A DNA stretch of 64,000 nt, from positions 1 to 64,000 of the forward strand of contig CANQTC010000005.1 in assembly GCA_947626675.1 (NCBI GenBank), in the 5' to 3' direction. Under the pieces are notes generated by a model. That model ran no database searches and was not told where the DNA came from. It saw only the letters and a list, made by a program, of their open reading frames with translations. This stretch comes from an uncultured Coprococcus sp. GTDB taxonomy: Bacteria > Bacillota > Clostridia > Lachnospirales > Lachnospiraceae. Of the stretch, positions 27,012-35,910 are shown in pieces. Numbering within the stretch: position 1 is the first letter of the stretch; every line of letters starts with the position of its first letter. The position numbers and the translations under genes are program-made.

Positions 27012-27591
27012 ACATAATTTCCCTTTCTGCTGTTATTCTTCCTTCGGCAGACTCAAAGCAGATATGATTTCCTTTATTATGCTTTTTACCGCCATACGTA
27101 ATATCACCTATCAAATGAATATCAAGCCTGTCGCAGATTGCATCCTTCTTTTCCTTCCATCTTTCCATTGGTATGGTCGTATAGAATTCTCTTTTTGTTA
27201 CACCTGACTTTCTGTCCCTCTTCTTGTAATAAAGTATGGGCGGCTGATTTTTCACATCTCGTTTATCTCCGAATACTATCTCCATATCGGCTTCATCCCT
27301 AATCGCAAAACAAAAGCCCACGAACTGAATCAACCCGATTGCACATATTACAGGAAATATAACAAGCATAATTGTCATACACGCAGAAAACACCGATTTA
27401 AACAAAGGGTATATTTCCATATTTGTAACGAATCTTTTTTCTGTAATTACCATCAGCACAACACCACCTGCAAACAGAATCCACAGAAGATTGATTATCG
27501 GATAATTCCATAACTGCTGAATGCCAAGACGAAATCTGCACTCCTGTTTTTTTCTATTGTGCCTTCTTTCGTTAAACTCTTTATTATCCAT
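26995..27591 (-). CDS. Membrane protein, probable partner of the FtsK-like ATPase
   Basis: A 198-residue protein with a basic N-terminus, two membrane helices (about 30-55 and 75-105) and a cytoplasmic C-terminal domain. It overlaps the ATPase gene, so the pair resembles a split FtsK/TcpA with the membrane part encoded separately (inference). AAAGGTGG precedes the ATG. No named family recognised. Confidence 0.55.
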   Translation of the reverse strand: MDNKEFNERRHNRKKQECRFRLGIQQLWNYPIINLLWILFAGGVVLMVITEKRFVTNMEIYPLFKSVFSACMTIMLVIFPVICAIGLIQFVGFCFAIRDEADMEIVFGDKRDVKNQPPILYYKKRDRKSGVTKREFYTTIPMERWKEKKDAICDRLDIHLIGDITYGGKKHNKGNHICFESAEGRITAEREIMYDDEF

Positions 27592-27643
27592 TTTCCACCT
27601 TTCTTCTAAAACAGGGGATGGAAGCCCATCCCCCGGTACAAAC

Positions 27644-28024
27644 TCAATCGTAATTCAAGCTGAATCCCTCTGACATGAAATTACTTAACTCCATAAGCAA
27701 ATCATGTACATAGTTGTACTTTCTGAAAATAATGTTTTCAAGCGAACGGTCAGAATCAATAATGAAATGATTCTCTTCGTTGTACGAACCACAGCTTTCA
27801 TCCTTTTCTATAAAAGACCAGAAATCTGCATCATACGCCATCGGGCGAATATTCTTATCTGCGAATTCCTTAATCTTTCCATATACATCCTCAGGAAGCT
27901 TATTACGATATTGTCTAATCTCAAACAGCTTGTTACTTATATAAGCTCTGTCCTCATATTCTTTAAGTGCTTCACTCATCAAGATATGACATTCTATGAG
28001 CATAGTTTCAATATTCTTATCCAT
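27644..28024 (-). CDS. Conserved-element hypothetical protein
   Basis: A soluble, acidic protein of about 126 residues, rich in helices. The ATG at 28024 follows AAAGGA. The frame is open for eight more codons upstream without a ribosome site. It is in the operon between a small DUF961-like gene and the transfer ATPase genes. No function can be read from the sequence. Confidence 0.5.
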   Translation of the reverse strand: MDKNIETMLIECHILMSEALKEYEDRAYISNKLFEIRQYRNKLPEDVYGKIKEFADKNIRPMAYDADFWSFIEKDESCGSYNEENHFIIDSDRSLENIIFRKYNYVHDLLMELSNFMSEGFSLNYD

Positions 28025-28090
28025 TACTAATTCCTTTCTGATGAACAAGGGGATGAGGTCATCATCCCCCTGCCATCTTTGGTAATTTGA

Positions 28091-28324
28091 TTAAGCCTTG
28101 AAAATCATCTCTACCTTACCCTTCATATTGAAGCTGATATCGATGGCATCGTTAAGCTTAGTGTCTTTCGGAAGGGTGATTCCATCTTTTAAGAAGAAAT
28201 CTGCCGTACGAAGTCCTTCAACGTGCTCGTCCTGAAAAGCACAATAGATTTTTGTTCCGTTGACTTCTTCGCCACTGTTGTTTGTGAAATGGATTCCCTG
28301 TACACCAACAAGTTTAGCCTTCAT
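28091..28324 (-). CDS. Small protein at the head of the replication/transfer operon
   Basis: A 77-residue, beta-rich protein (MKAKLVGVQGIHF; ending GKVEMIFKA). It is the first gene after the operon promoter, the place taken in Tn916-like elements by DUF961 genes. It may belong to such a group, but I could not confirm that. AAAGGAG lies 8 bases before the ATG at 28324. A longer frame upstream lacks a ribosome site. Confidence 0.55.
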   Translation of the reverse strand: MKAKLVGVQGIHFTNNSGEEVNGTKIYCAFQDEHVEGLRTADFFLKDGITLPKDTKLNDAIDISFNMKGKVEMIFKA

Positions 28325-28396
28325 AGCTAGTCTCCTTTCTGCTTCTGCTGATATCTGCATAGGCTTTTATATTTCGGTTGCGCTTCCGATGACTAT

Positions 28397-28501
28397 AATA
28401 TAAATCCTCTCAAAACTATTGTAAAAACCTTTGTACGATAGTTTTAAGCATAGTTTATGGTAGTTATTCTATCTTGATTTTTCGTATATATGCTTTATAA
28501 T
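28397..28501. promoter_or_regulatory. Divergent control region with palindromic operator
   Basis: Minus-strand promoter for the replication/transfer operon: TTTACA (28425-28420), 17-bp spacer, TATATT (28402-28397). Plus-strand promoter for the XRE gene: TTGATT (28474-28479), 16-bp spacer, TATAAT (28496-28501). Between them a dyad AAAACTAT (28412-28419) with ATAGTTTT (28438-28445) covers the minus-strand -35, so regulator binding should silence the operon. This looks like a phage-type lysogeny switch. Confidence 0.7.
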
Positions 28502-28556
28502 GGGTTTTAAGAAACAAATGATATTTTATTTATTCATTTTTCCGATGGAGTACACT

Positions 28557-29117
28557 ATGGAGAACAAAACCGATAGAAAATCTGTAGGCTTACGAATACA
28601 GGAACTCAGAAAAAAAAATAAAGAAACTCAAAAAGACCTTGCAAGTGTTATTAGCACGACACCAAACTCCATTTCCAAACTTGAAAATGGAGAAATCGGC
28701 TTGACCTTCGATAATATGATTCTTATCTCGGAACACTATAATGTATCGCTTGATTATTTATGCAAAGGCGAAGGTGGTTCAAACCTTCTCGAAACCCTTA
28801 ACAAATATGTATCACTGGATTACCACGATATTAGCGGCGTTACAGATAATGACACCGTTTATCCTCTACCAACTCTGACAATTAACAGAGCTTATTTCGA
28901 GTATCTTATACAAACAGCTAACGCCAAAGCTGATAAGAACATTCCTAAAGAGCTAAAAACACAATGGCTTGACATAGAAACACAAAAATTCAACGAAAAC
29001 ATAATCCATGACACCTACAAGGACTATGCAACCATTATTCCTGTAAAAGAATCCATAATACACAGTAATCCCGATGTACTTATAACCGTTTCAAACTCGA
29101 AACTGAAAGATGTATAA
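28557..29117 (+). CDS. XRE-family repressor of element A
   Basis: A 186-residue regulator with an N-terminal helix-turn-helix (about 8-65; KNKETQKDLASVISTTPNSISKLENG) and a 110-residue C-terminal region with no peptidase signature. GGAG lies 6 bases before the ATG at 28557. It is transcribed divergently from the replication/transfer operon and faces a palindromic operator overlapping that operon's promoter, so it is the likely element repressor. The inducing signal is unknown. Confidence 0.8.
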   Translation: MENKTDRKSVGLRIQELRKKNKETQKDLASVISTTPNSISKLENGEIGLTFDNMILISEHYNVSLDYLCKGEGGSNLLETLNKYVSLDYHDISGVTDNDTVYPLPTLTINRAYFEYLIQTANAKADKNIPKELKTQWLDIETQKFNENIIHDTYKDYATIIPVKESIIHSNPDVLITVSNSKLKDV

Positions 29118-29146
29118 AAAAAGAACTCAACCAAAGGAGAAATACG

Positions 29147-29356
29147 ATGTCAGAACAAACTATCCAAGATGGTCTTTATTCCATTCCAGTACAGCTCGAT
29201 AAGTATACCTGCCGTAGTCTCGGCGCTACTACAATCAAAGAGTATGTATTAATTCCAGTAGATGATATGATTGAAATTGCAAACGATAATATTCCGAAAC
29301 GCAAGAATCTTGCCGAAGTTGTAAAAGTTTTAGATTTATATGCACCTACTAAATAA
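29147..29356 (+). CDS. Small protein encoded after the element repressor
   Basis: A 69-residue protein with no recognised family. AAAGGAG lies 7 bases before the ATG, and it is 30 bp downstream of the repressor and ends at a terminator, so the two form an operon. It may modulate the repressor, an inference from position. Confidence 0.5.
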   Translation: MSEQTIQDGLYSIPVQLDKYTCRSLGATTIKEYVLIPVDDMIEIANDNIPKRKNLAEVVKVLDLYAPTK

Positions 29357-29359
29357 TAA

Positions 29360-29402
29360 AAAAAGGGAATGGAACTGATTCATTCAGTTCTATCCCCTTT
29401 TC
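29360..29402. terminator. Bidirectional terminator
   Basis: AAAAGGG-A-GGAACTGA pairs with TCAGTTC-T-CCCCTTTT in a stem of about 17 bp, flanked by A and T runs, between convergent genes. Confidence 0.8.
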
Positions 29403-29421
29403 TATACTATCAATATATGTA

Positions 29422-29877
29422 CTAAACGCTTGCATGTCGGTTATATTCTGTACTATAGCAACTTTTTCCGCACTTCTTACAAATATAATTTATGTGGTAT
29501 GTTTCCTTAACACCTGGAACATATTGTTGTCCAACAGAATATCTTCCTGTCTTTGTGCCATCCCTGTGATATTCTTCAGAATGTGTTGATACAGCAACAG
29601 AAATCTTTTCGCTTCCTATATATTCCCTCCCTTGCTTCTTTAATGCAAACCATTTACCGCATGAAGGACATTTATTGCTATATCCAATTTTAAGCACTTC
29701 GATACCTATACACATAGCAAATAATGCTATAAATATTATCGCAAGAATCACTCCTGCCGCTTTATTACCTATGTATTCCTGTTTGCTTGCATAATAAAAA
29801 CAATAAACTATCATTCCTATAAAAATAACCTCTGCAAAACGCAAAAGTTTATTTAATATTTTTTTAATCGCACTCAT
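29422..29877 (-). CDS. Membrane protein with zinc ribbon
   Basis: A 151-residue protein: basic N-terminus, two membrane helices (about 13-30 and 40-62), then a domain with two cysteine pairs (CPSC near 71 and CKKC near 135) forming a probable zinc ribbon split by a Ser/Thr-rich insert. Cargo of element A. Function unknown. Confidence 0.6.
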   Translation of the reverse strand: MSAIKKILNKLLRFAEVIFIGMIVYCFYYASKQEYIGNKAAGVILAIIFIALFAMCIGIEVLKIGYSNKCPSCGKWFALKKQGREYIGSEKISVAVSTHSEEYHRDGTKTGRYSVGQQYVPGVKETYHINYICKKCGKSCYSTEYNRHASV

Positions 29878-29915
29878 CTTTTAAACCTCTATTCCGTGTA
29901 TTTTCGTATTTGTAT

Positions 29916-31235
29916 TTATATAGCATCCTCAATATTTTCAATTGTATATTCTTCACCTTTGTATATAATCACTATGTCTGATGGGCAATCCTCAAACGCA
30001 GAATGTGCCATCCGTGTGATGCTATCATCAAGTATCACCTTCTTGAGAGCTGTGCAACCATAAAATAAGTCGGATGGTACTTTTTCCACGCCTCTAATCT
30101 CTACTTCCTCAATTAAATGTGCACTTTCATACCATGGCACATCCTCTTCTTCCCAATCTTTTGGTATTTTGTCTGTTCCGCTGATTATAAGCCGATTACC
30201 CTCTATTTCCCATGTACACTCTGGAGTATCGTTGCTTTGGGCATTAGTAAACCATTCTTCTTCCGTTCCGTCGGTAATCGTCAAATATGTATCAGCATTT
30301 TCAAGATTCACCCACACACAGGGTCTTATTCCATGCCTACGTGTTTTTCCATTATTTAAGCTTGCAGTACCAAGTTCAATTCTTCCATCTTCTTCCACAA
30401 GCAGTGCATGTCCTTCCGCTGTAAACCACGAATCCCAACTTAATGAAGACCTAAGCCAATATGCAGAATATTCATTTCCAATAACAGAAGAATCATACTC
30501 AAATCCCTTTTCTTTTAATTCATTATATGTCTCCTCTGTAAAGGTTTCACATTCTATTTTTCTTTCATCATTGGCATATGGTGTAGCCTTACACAGTAGC
30601 ATATCTGAATATGTGTATTCCTCTTCTTCGTCTTTATAATTGGTTATAGTAATTGTTTTCGTTCCGAAATACTTAGTGATTTCATCATATGAAGGCAGGA
30701 ATACCGAACCAATCAGTTCTCCTTCTAAAGCACCATATTCGTCCGTTACTGAATAATCTGTTGTATCAGTTATTATTTTTAATTCTTCCTCAGAAAAGGC
30801 AGTTTGTGCAAAATCTTTATTCAACCATGAATACACATAACTTTGAGACCATGGATTACTTTCACTATCGCCAGTTCCATAAACTCCTTCTGATTCGTTA
30901 TATTCTATATTATCAAGAATATAACATGATACAAGTAATGCCTTTCCATCAGATATATCCATTACCTGCCATTTTATCGGCTCAAGACCATTTGCATTAT
31001 CGTTATCCTGCTCATAGACACCAAATGTAACATAATCTCCAACAACTATATTTACATTACTATCCGTAATAATATCATCTTCTGTACTAGACGCTGTTGT
31101 ATCATTATTTGTAGCTTCATTTGTTTTTACCTCGTCTGTTTTATCTTCATCTGCTTGTTTCCCACAACCAGTAAACAACATTGTAAACAAAACGCAGACC
31201 AGAATCATACTTGTTTTTATCTTTCTTCTCATCAT
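29916..31235 (-). CDS. Lipoprotein with DUF6273 and leucine-rich-repeat-like end
   Basis: A 439-residue secreted lipoprotein: basic start, hydrophobic stretch and lipobox LFTGC give a lipidated Cys at about 24. A Thr/Asp/Asn-rich linker (25-60) leads to a DUF6273-type domain (about 65-325; YVTFGVYEQD, IKWQVMD, SYVYSWLN). The end (about 375-430) resembles BspA-type leucine-rich repeats (VPSDLFYGCTALKKVIL). AAGGAG precedes the ATG. It is the largest cargo gene of element A and is expected at the cell surface. Binding partner unknown. Confidence 0.75.
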   Translation of the reverse strand: MMRRKIKTSMILVCVLFTMLFTGCGKQADEDKTDEVKTNEATNNDTTASSTEDDIITDSNVNIVVGDYVTFGVYEQDNDNANGLEPIKWQVMDISDGKALLVSCYILDNIEYNESEGVYGTGDSESNPWSQSYVYSWLNKDFAQTAFSEEELKIITDTTDYSVTDEYGALEGELIGSVFLPSYDEITKYFGTKTITITNYKDEEEEYTYSDMLLCKATPYANDERKIECETFTEETYNELKEKGFEYDSSVIGNEYSAYWLRSSLSWDSWFTAEGHALLVEEDGRIELGTASLNNGKTRRHGIRPCVWVNLENADTYLTITDGTEEEWFTNAQSNDTPECTWEIEGNRLIISGTDKIPKDWEEEDVPWYESAHLIEEVEIRGVEKVPSDLFYGCTALKKVILDDSITRMAHSAFEDCPSDIVIIYKGEEYTIENIEDAI

Positions 31236-31391
31236 GCAGTGTTCTCCTTATCTTATTAAAATAGTATATGGACACATTATATCACTTCTTAACCAAATAT
31301 GCACGCATATTTTTACGTGTTATTTCTACGTGTTATTTCTACGTGTATATATAAAACTGTTCTAATACTAAAATATTAGTGAGGTGATAAG

Positions 31392-31571
31392 ATGAATTTC
31401 AAAATAGAAAAACCCGAATATGTAAACAGAACTTTTAGAATAACAAAAGAGCTTGCCGAATCCCTTTCCGAAATTGCACAACGTGAAGGGATTTCCGTGA
31501 ATGAATTAGTTGTTCAATGTTGTAATTATGCAATTTCAAACATGAATGCAACAGATGATAAAGAAGAATAA
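31392..31571 (+). CDS. Ribbon-helix-helix DNA-binding protein
   Basis: A 59-residue protein with a basic beta strand (NRTFRITKELAESLSEIA) followed by two helices (EGISVNELVVQCC), the Arc/CopG fold. GAGGTGATA six bases upstream supports the ATG. It is followed by a terminator and lies near the right end of element A, so it could regulate excision or be an antitoxin without a visible toxin. Confidence 0.65.
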   Translation: MNFKIEKPEYVNRTFRITKELAESLSEIAQREGISVNELVVQCCNYAISNMNATDDKEE

Positions 31572-31589
31572 TTCACACATAAAACAACA

Positions 31590-31635
31590 AAAGCACCTGT
31601 CACCTCACAAACGAGTGTAACAAGTGCTTTTATTA
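31590..31635 (+). terminator. Terminator after the ribbon-helix-helix gene
   Basis: AAAAGCAC pairs with GTGCTTTT, with further TGT/ACA and AC/GT pairs inside, followed by a T-rich tract. Confidence 0.65.
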
Positions 31636-32167
31636 TATTATCTGAGCATGTTCTCTTATTCGGTCGCAAATTTTGACTTCCACACTCTCAAACCCTTATA
31701 AACAAAGGCTTTATTTATCCAAACTCTTCATCGTCGGGAATAATAATATGTCTGTCTTCTTTACAATCAAAACCAAGATAGTCTTCAAAAATTTATACAC
31801 CAATCGGTATAAATAAGGTATAAAATCTATATACTACGCCTAAATCTTACTTAATTACAACATCCTTTCGCTTACCTTAAGATGTTCCCGTGGCAGATGA
31901 ATAAAACTCTAATCATAAATTTCTCCTGTTCTGAAATGCCCTGTATTGCCCTATTTTGCGTTGGTTTATCGGTTTTTCTAGGCATCGTATTTTTCTTCTT
32001 TAAAACTACACTTTTTGCAACATAATGCAAAACGGAGCAAATCAATGCCTTGTGTAGTAGTCAAATCGTAGTCAGTTAAGGGGGTTCAGACTACGGATAG
32101 GGGGGTGCATTATTTAACAAAAAGGTGTGCTAATCTCTGTTTTGCACTCTCGTTTTCAATATCTATC
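31636..32167. other. Right end of element A and left end of the next unit; no intact gene
   Basis: This stretch holds an open fragment of about 24 codons on the minus strand near 31710-31790 (ending IIIPDDEEFG), the inner arm-type repeat of element A (31806-31827), the att core (31880-31901) and, to its right, sequence resembling that right of the att-like copy at 52.66 kb, including GTAGTAG and GTAGT repeats around 32055-32080. No complete gene is visible. Confidence 0.6.
31880..31901. repeat. attR core of element A with displaced phosphatase 5' end
   Basis: Exact copy of the 22-bp core at 23415-23436. Read on the minus strand, the flanking DNA gives a ribosome site AGGAGA, an ATG and codons for MIRVLFICHGNI before a stop two codons on, a cut-off phosphatase start. 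Confidence 0.85.
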
Positions 32168-33088
32168 TCAAGATATTTTTAATGCAATAAAATATGTTGG
32201 AAAATCATAACCATCTCTCGACAAAATCATTGATGCAACTCTTGTTGATGCATTAGGATATGTCATTTCTGTATATTTTCTTTTTACTTCTAAGGGAAAG
32301 TTATATGCTTCTATATATGCAGAATATCTTTCCCAAAAAGATTCAAAATCAGTTGTATTTACATATGAAACAATAAATGTTGCAGTTCCTAACGAATTAT
32401 AATTAACAATAGCTTTATCAATATGGGTAGAAATATATGACTGATTTACACTATCTAATTTCAAACCCTCATAGATTGCTATTTCTTTTCCATTCTTTGA
32501 AAGTAAAATATCAACCTCTCCTGCAACTTTACCATTAGCAGATATGCCGTGTCTTGTCTGGTCTTTAACCTCTTTGTATCCTTTAACCGATAGCATATCT
32601 CTAAAATAGTCATTAATGCTATTTTCGGTGCTATTCTCGTCAAATGAATAATTTAGGCAGACTCGTTCCCCTATTTGAATCAAATCACTAAGTACCACTT
32701 TAGCTATTTCAATATCTGCATTTAATCTATCTTCATTTGTTTCTGGTATATCATCTAAATCATCATTAGAGAAAAAATACAAGTCTCTAACTAAAAATCC
32801 AGATTCACTAGGTTTTAGTGCTTTTTCTAGAGCAGCTCCAAAAGTTGATTTGTTATTTTTTAAACAATTTATATCTGATGAAGAACCTTCGAAAGTGATA
32901 TCAATTGCCTTTTTATCCCAATTATCTCCACGAAGTCCTGCATAATAGGCCAGACCAACATCATCATACTCATACGTACATCTTTTAAATGAATCCGCTA
33001 CATCTGATTCTTTCATTTGCTGCAAATACTGACAAACACGCCTATCGAAATTACTAGGTAGTTTGTACGAAAAATCAATATATCCCAA
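32168..33088 (-). CDS. Putative PD-(D/E)XK nuclease-like protein beside a DUF262 protein
   Basis: A 306-residue protein not recognised as a named family. Residues about 155-225 contain NSINDYFRDML, GEVDILL and IYEGLKL, which could supply the acidic residues and Lys of a PD-(D/E)XK nuclease core. This is a tentative motif reading. It is about 100 bp downstream of the DUF262/DUF1524 gene on the same strand, so it may be its effector or partner. No clear terminator separates them. Confidence 0.45.
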   Translation of the reverse strand: MGYIDFSYKLPSNFDRRVCQYLQQMKESDVADSFKRCTYEYDDVGLAYYAGLRGDNWDKKAIDITFEGSSSDINCLKNNKSTFGAALEKALKPSESGFLVRDLYFFSNDDLDDIPETNEDRLNADIEIAKVVLSDLIQIGERVCLNYSFDENSTENSINDYFRDMLSVKGYKEVKDQTRHGISANGKVAGEVDILLSKNGKEIAIYEGLKLDSVNQSYISTHIDKAIVNYNSLGTATFIVSYVNTTDFESFWERYSAYIEAYNFPLEVKRKYTEMTYPNASTRVASMILSRDGYDFPTYFIALKIS

Positions 33089-33190
33089 AATACTTGTCTC
33101 CTTTTAAAATTCGTTTATATTCAGAACTAGTCTATTTTTTACTATTCTCAATTCACATCATATTGTCATTGATCATCTGCATTTGTTATC

Positions 33191-35527
33191 TCAAATTACA
33201 TATTTATTAATATTAATTTCTTCAATCTCTGGTTTTGAAAGCATCCATGTTACAATACCTGTGGAATCCTTAAAGAAAACCATATGCCAATGAGTTATCG
33301 TACCATCTTCATCTGTTGACAGATTCAACCTATCAAGCGATTTTTCTATTTCCGGCACCGGTAGACATATCATCGTATTCTCATCCTTACATCCGTATAC
33401 TACATATTTTTCTTTGCAATTTTTCAAATCTCCTAACGGATTTCTTCTATAAGCAAACCAATATTTTTCACGATTACCTTGCCTATAGGCTTTTGATGTT
33501 GTGATAACATATCCTTTACTGCCATCATTAGAAATATATGTACTTCTGCCAACTTTAACTAGTTCGCTATTCATTTCTTGTGCTAATTTGATAACACACT
33601 TATCAGCAAATTTTACCCTTTTGTTTGTTTCTTTATCTCTGGATGGAGCAACAACTTTCTGAACAATTTCCGGTTCTTCATCTACTATGTCCTCATATTC
33701 AATTTCCATAGATGTGCAAAACAAATGTTTTATTTTTTCAAATCTCTTTGTACAATAATCTGTATAGTATTCCTTCAAAACTGGGAAATCGTTCTTCTCA
33801 TATGGAATATCCATCCAGTCAAGATCTTCCTGCTCTGTAAAACTATATTTTGTTTCAACATCTTTTAGTTTAACATGAAGTAAATACTTTTTATCTTGAT
33901 AGAAGTTCTTATCCTTCTTACTGCGATTTACATACTCTGGCAGATAGCACAAATTTGCAATACAGCTGACAGGTAATCCTTCTCCATCACATGCTTCAAT
34001 CAATCTTCTCATTTGCTCTTTTGGAGCAATATGCTCTACATCAAATTTTTCGACTGATAATTGATCCATAGCAGTAAAAGTTTTAAGATATATACAATTT
34101 AAAAATACTAGTTCTTCGCTTTTCGGATTTGCAAAACTTTTCTTTTCCGACCTCAACATAGATTTTTCAAAGAAACTATCTAAAGCCGCCATCCAAGCAC
34201 GGCTTGATATTTCATTCATATATCTGTTAGGTTTTGCAGCTGCATGGATTTTTCCAGTACCCCCTTCACTCCAATAGTTAGTTAAAATATCATATACATA
34301 ATAATGAATTAAATTTCGTGCTATAATATTTTTTCTATCATTCCAGGTTGTGGAAACTATTGAAAAACTTCCTTCAGCATACATTTCTTTAAATGTAGTC
34401 GAAATCATAGAAAGTATTTGGTATTTCGAATGAAAAATTTTATTTGCGTTTCGACTATTGCCCTTAAATTTTGTAACAACAGAAATTGCATTATTTACAA
34501 ATTCAATTGACTTACATAAGGCAGATTCCAATTCATCCAAATTGATATCTCGTAATCGTATATATAAGGTTTTTATTTTGTCTGAGTCATTAAGGCAAGC
34601 ATTAACAAGTTCATATGCCAATGGATTAACAGTGTCACTTGATAAATTTCTGTTAAATCCTAAAATTTCATACTTATCAACAAGGAACTTACTTAATCCA
34701 AACAAATATTCAAATGCCGTCACTTTTTTGGTAACTCTCATATCTTCACGATTATACCCATGAATTTTATATCCATCACTTACAAATGCATCGTATTTAG
34801 CAATCACATATTCAACTATTCTTGTATTCGAAATTGTATATTTTTCATTTATTGGCCATGCAGCAGCATAAATCTCATATTTATCTAATGGTGTACCCTT
34901 AGAATTTATTCTATCAAATATCTCTGGAAGAGTTGCTTCATCACCACTGTAAACAATGACTGGAATAATAGTGTTAGCAATTTTATCATATAAATCCTGT
35001 CTCTCTTCGAAAAAATCTGTAATAATCGTAATAAGGTCGCCTATGCACTCGTATCCTGCCCCAAACTCCTCCGCTATTTTCTTTGCTGGATTATAGTACT
35101 GCAAATTTTTAAATGTCTTCTGTTCTTTTATGAAAGCGGTCAACAAGGTTCTAATTATATGGTAATCTTCCTCATTGTTTCTTCTTACAATTTTGAGAAT
35201 ATTCTTACAAAAATCATCAGATATATTACTATCATAAAAAAACTCTGTTGGATTAGTCATGTATTTTCTAATACAGTTGCCTCTTTGAAGTCCATCAACC
35301 AAAATATATGTTTCTATATTATTCTCCACTGTCTTGTAAAACAGCATGGTTCCCACTGGATAGCCTTTTATTAAAGAATCAATAAATGTTCTCTCTTGTT
35401 CTTTCCCCCAACGACCACTACCTCTTTGAAACATTGGAACAACAATTTTTTTATGATCCTTATGCGTATCCTGCAATGCTGATGATAATTCCTGTAATGA
35501 CCAATTTTCGGGTGTACATCCTGCCAT
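33191..35527 (-). CDS. DUF262 and DUF1524 (HNH) protein, GmrSD-type restriction family
   Basis: A 778-residue protein. The N-terminal DUF262 domain (ParB/Srx-like; about 1-230) has FQRGSGRWG, GYPVGTMLFY and ILVDGLQRG. A C-terminal DUF1524 HNH-type nuclease segment (about 500-580) has DVEHIAPKE and later NLCYLP and NRSKKDKNF. This combination defines GmrSD-like proteins, several of which restrict phage with modified DNA. The ATG at 35527 follows GGGAGGA; an upstream TTG abuts the regulator stop. It is preceded by a small HTH gene and followed by a possible nuclease gene, a likely three-gene defence operon. Confidence 0.8.
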   Translation of the reverse strand: MAGCTPENWSLQELSSALQDTHKDHKKIVVPMFQRGSGRWGKEQERTFIDSLIKGYPVGTMLFYKTVENNIETYILVDGLQRGNCIRKYMTNPTEFFYDSNISDDFCKNILKIVRRNNEEDYHIIRTLLTAFIKEQKTFKNLQYYNPAKKIAEEFGAGYECIGDLITIITDFFEERQDLYDKIANTIIPVIVYSGDEATLPEIFDRINSKGTPLDKYEIYAAAWPINEKYTISNTRIVEYVIAKYDAFVSDGYKIHGYNREDMRVTKKVTAFEYLFGLSKFLVDKYEILGFNRNLSSDTVNPLAYELVNACLNDSDKIKTLYIRLRDINLDELESALCKSIEFVNNAISVVTKFKGNSRNANKIFHSKYQILSMISTTFKEMYAEGSFSIVSTTWNDRKNIIARNLIHYYVYDILTNYWSEGGTGKIHAAAKPNRYMNEISSRAWMAALDSFFEKSMLRSEKKSFANPKSEELVFLNCIYLKTFTAMDQLSVEKFDVEHIAPKEQMRRLIEACDGEGLPVSCIANLCYLPEYVNRSKKDKNFYQDKKYLLHVKLKDVETKYSFTEQEDLDWMDIPYEKNDFPVLKEYYTDYCTKRFEKIKHLFCTSMEIEYEDIVDEEPEIVQKVVAPSRDKETNKRVKFADKCVIKLAQEMNSELVKVGRSTYISNDGSKGYVITTSKAYRQGNREKYWFAYRRNPLGDLKNCKEKYVVYGCKDENTMICLPVPEIEKSLDRLNLSTDEDGTITHWHMVFFKDSTGIVTWMLSKPEIEEININKYVI

Positions 35528-35542
35528 ATCAAATCCTCCCAA

Positions 35543-35788
35543 CTACTCTGCTTCCTTTTTTACATATATCAGTTCAATATCATATCCCAGTTCTTCCATC
35601 ATATGTACAAAAGTCTTATTAATAATACCATCTTTTTTCTTGATAACACGATTCACATAAGAACTTGTTGTTTCTATACTATCCGCTAATTGTGCTTGTG
35701 TTATTCCGGATTCTATGCATTTGACTTTTACATCAACTTCTATATTATTCTTAAGCACCTGACACCACCTCGACTCAATTTCTTTCAC
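35543..35788 (-). CDS. Small XRE-type regulator of the DUF262 operon
   Basis: A helix-turn-helix protein of 71-81 residues (GITQAQLADSIETTSSYVNRVIKK). The GTG at 35788 has no ribosome site, while a GTG at 35758 follows GAGGTGG, so the shorter form is more likely. It stops one base before the DUF262 frame, so it is co-transcribed and probably represses this locus. Confidence 0.6.
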   Translation of the reverse strand: MKEIESRWCQVLKNNIEVDVKVKCIESGITQAQLADSIETTSSYVNRVIKKKDGIINKTFVHMMEELGYDIELIYVKKEAE

Positions 35789-35910
35789 TAATGAAATAAT
35801 TAATTATACAGCATTACACAGTATTTTTCAATTGCTAAAATAGACTAACAGATACATTTGTATTAAAAAACACCCAGACTTTCTGTCTGAGTGCTATGAT
35901 TGATATTTTA

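Larger units (their letters stand above)
23415..31901. mobile_element. Integrative mobilizable element A with CRESS-like replication module
   Basis: Bounded by the 22-bp direct repeat. Inside each end is a tandem motif GGTATAAA-N-AAGGTATAAAAT (23549-23570 and 31806-31827), in the same orientation at both ends, probable integrase arm sites. Gene content: tyrosine integrase, excisionase-like protein, HUH/SF3 Rep, FtsK/TcpA-like ATPase, small conserved genes, a divergent XRE switch and cargo. No relaxase of the MOB type and no type IV secretion genes are present, so transfer would depend on a helper or on Rep plus TcpA. The element looks intact. Confidence 0.85.

Noticed and set aside
31700-31800. 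A minus-strand gene ending IIIPDDEEFG
   Set aside because: The frame is closed by a stop about 24 codons upstream and has no start, so at most it is a gene fragment.
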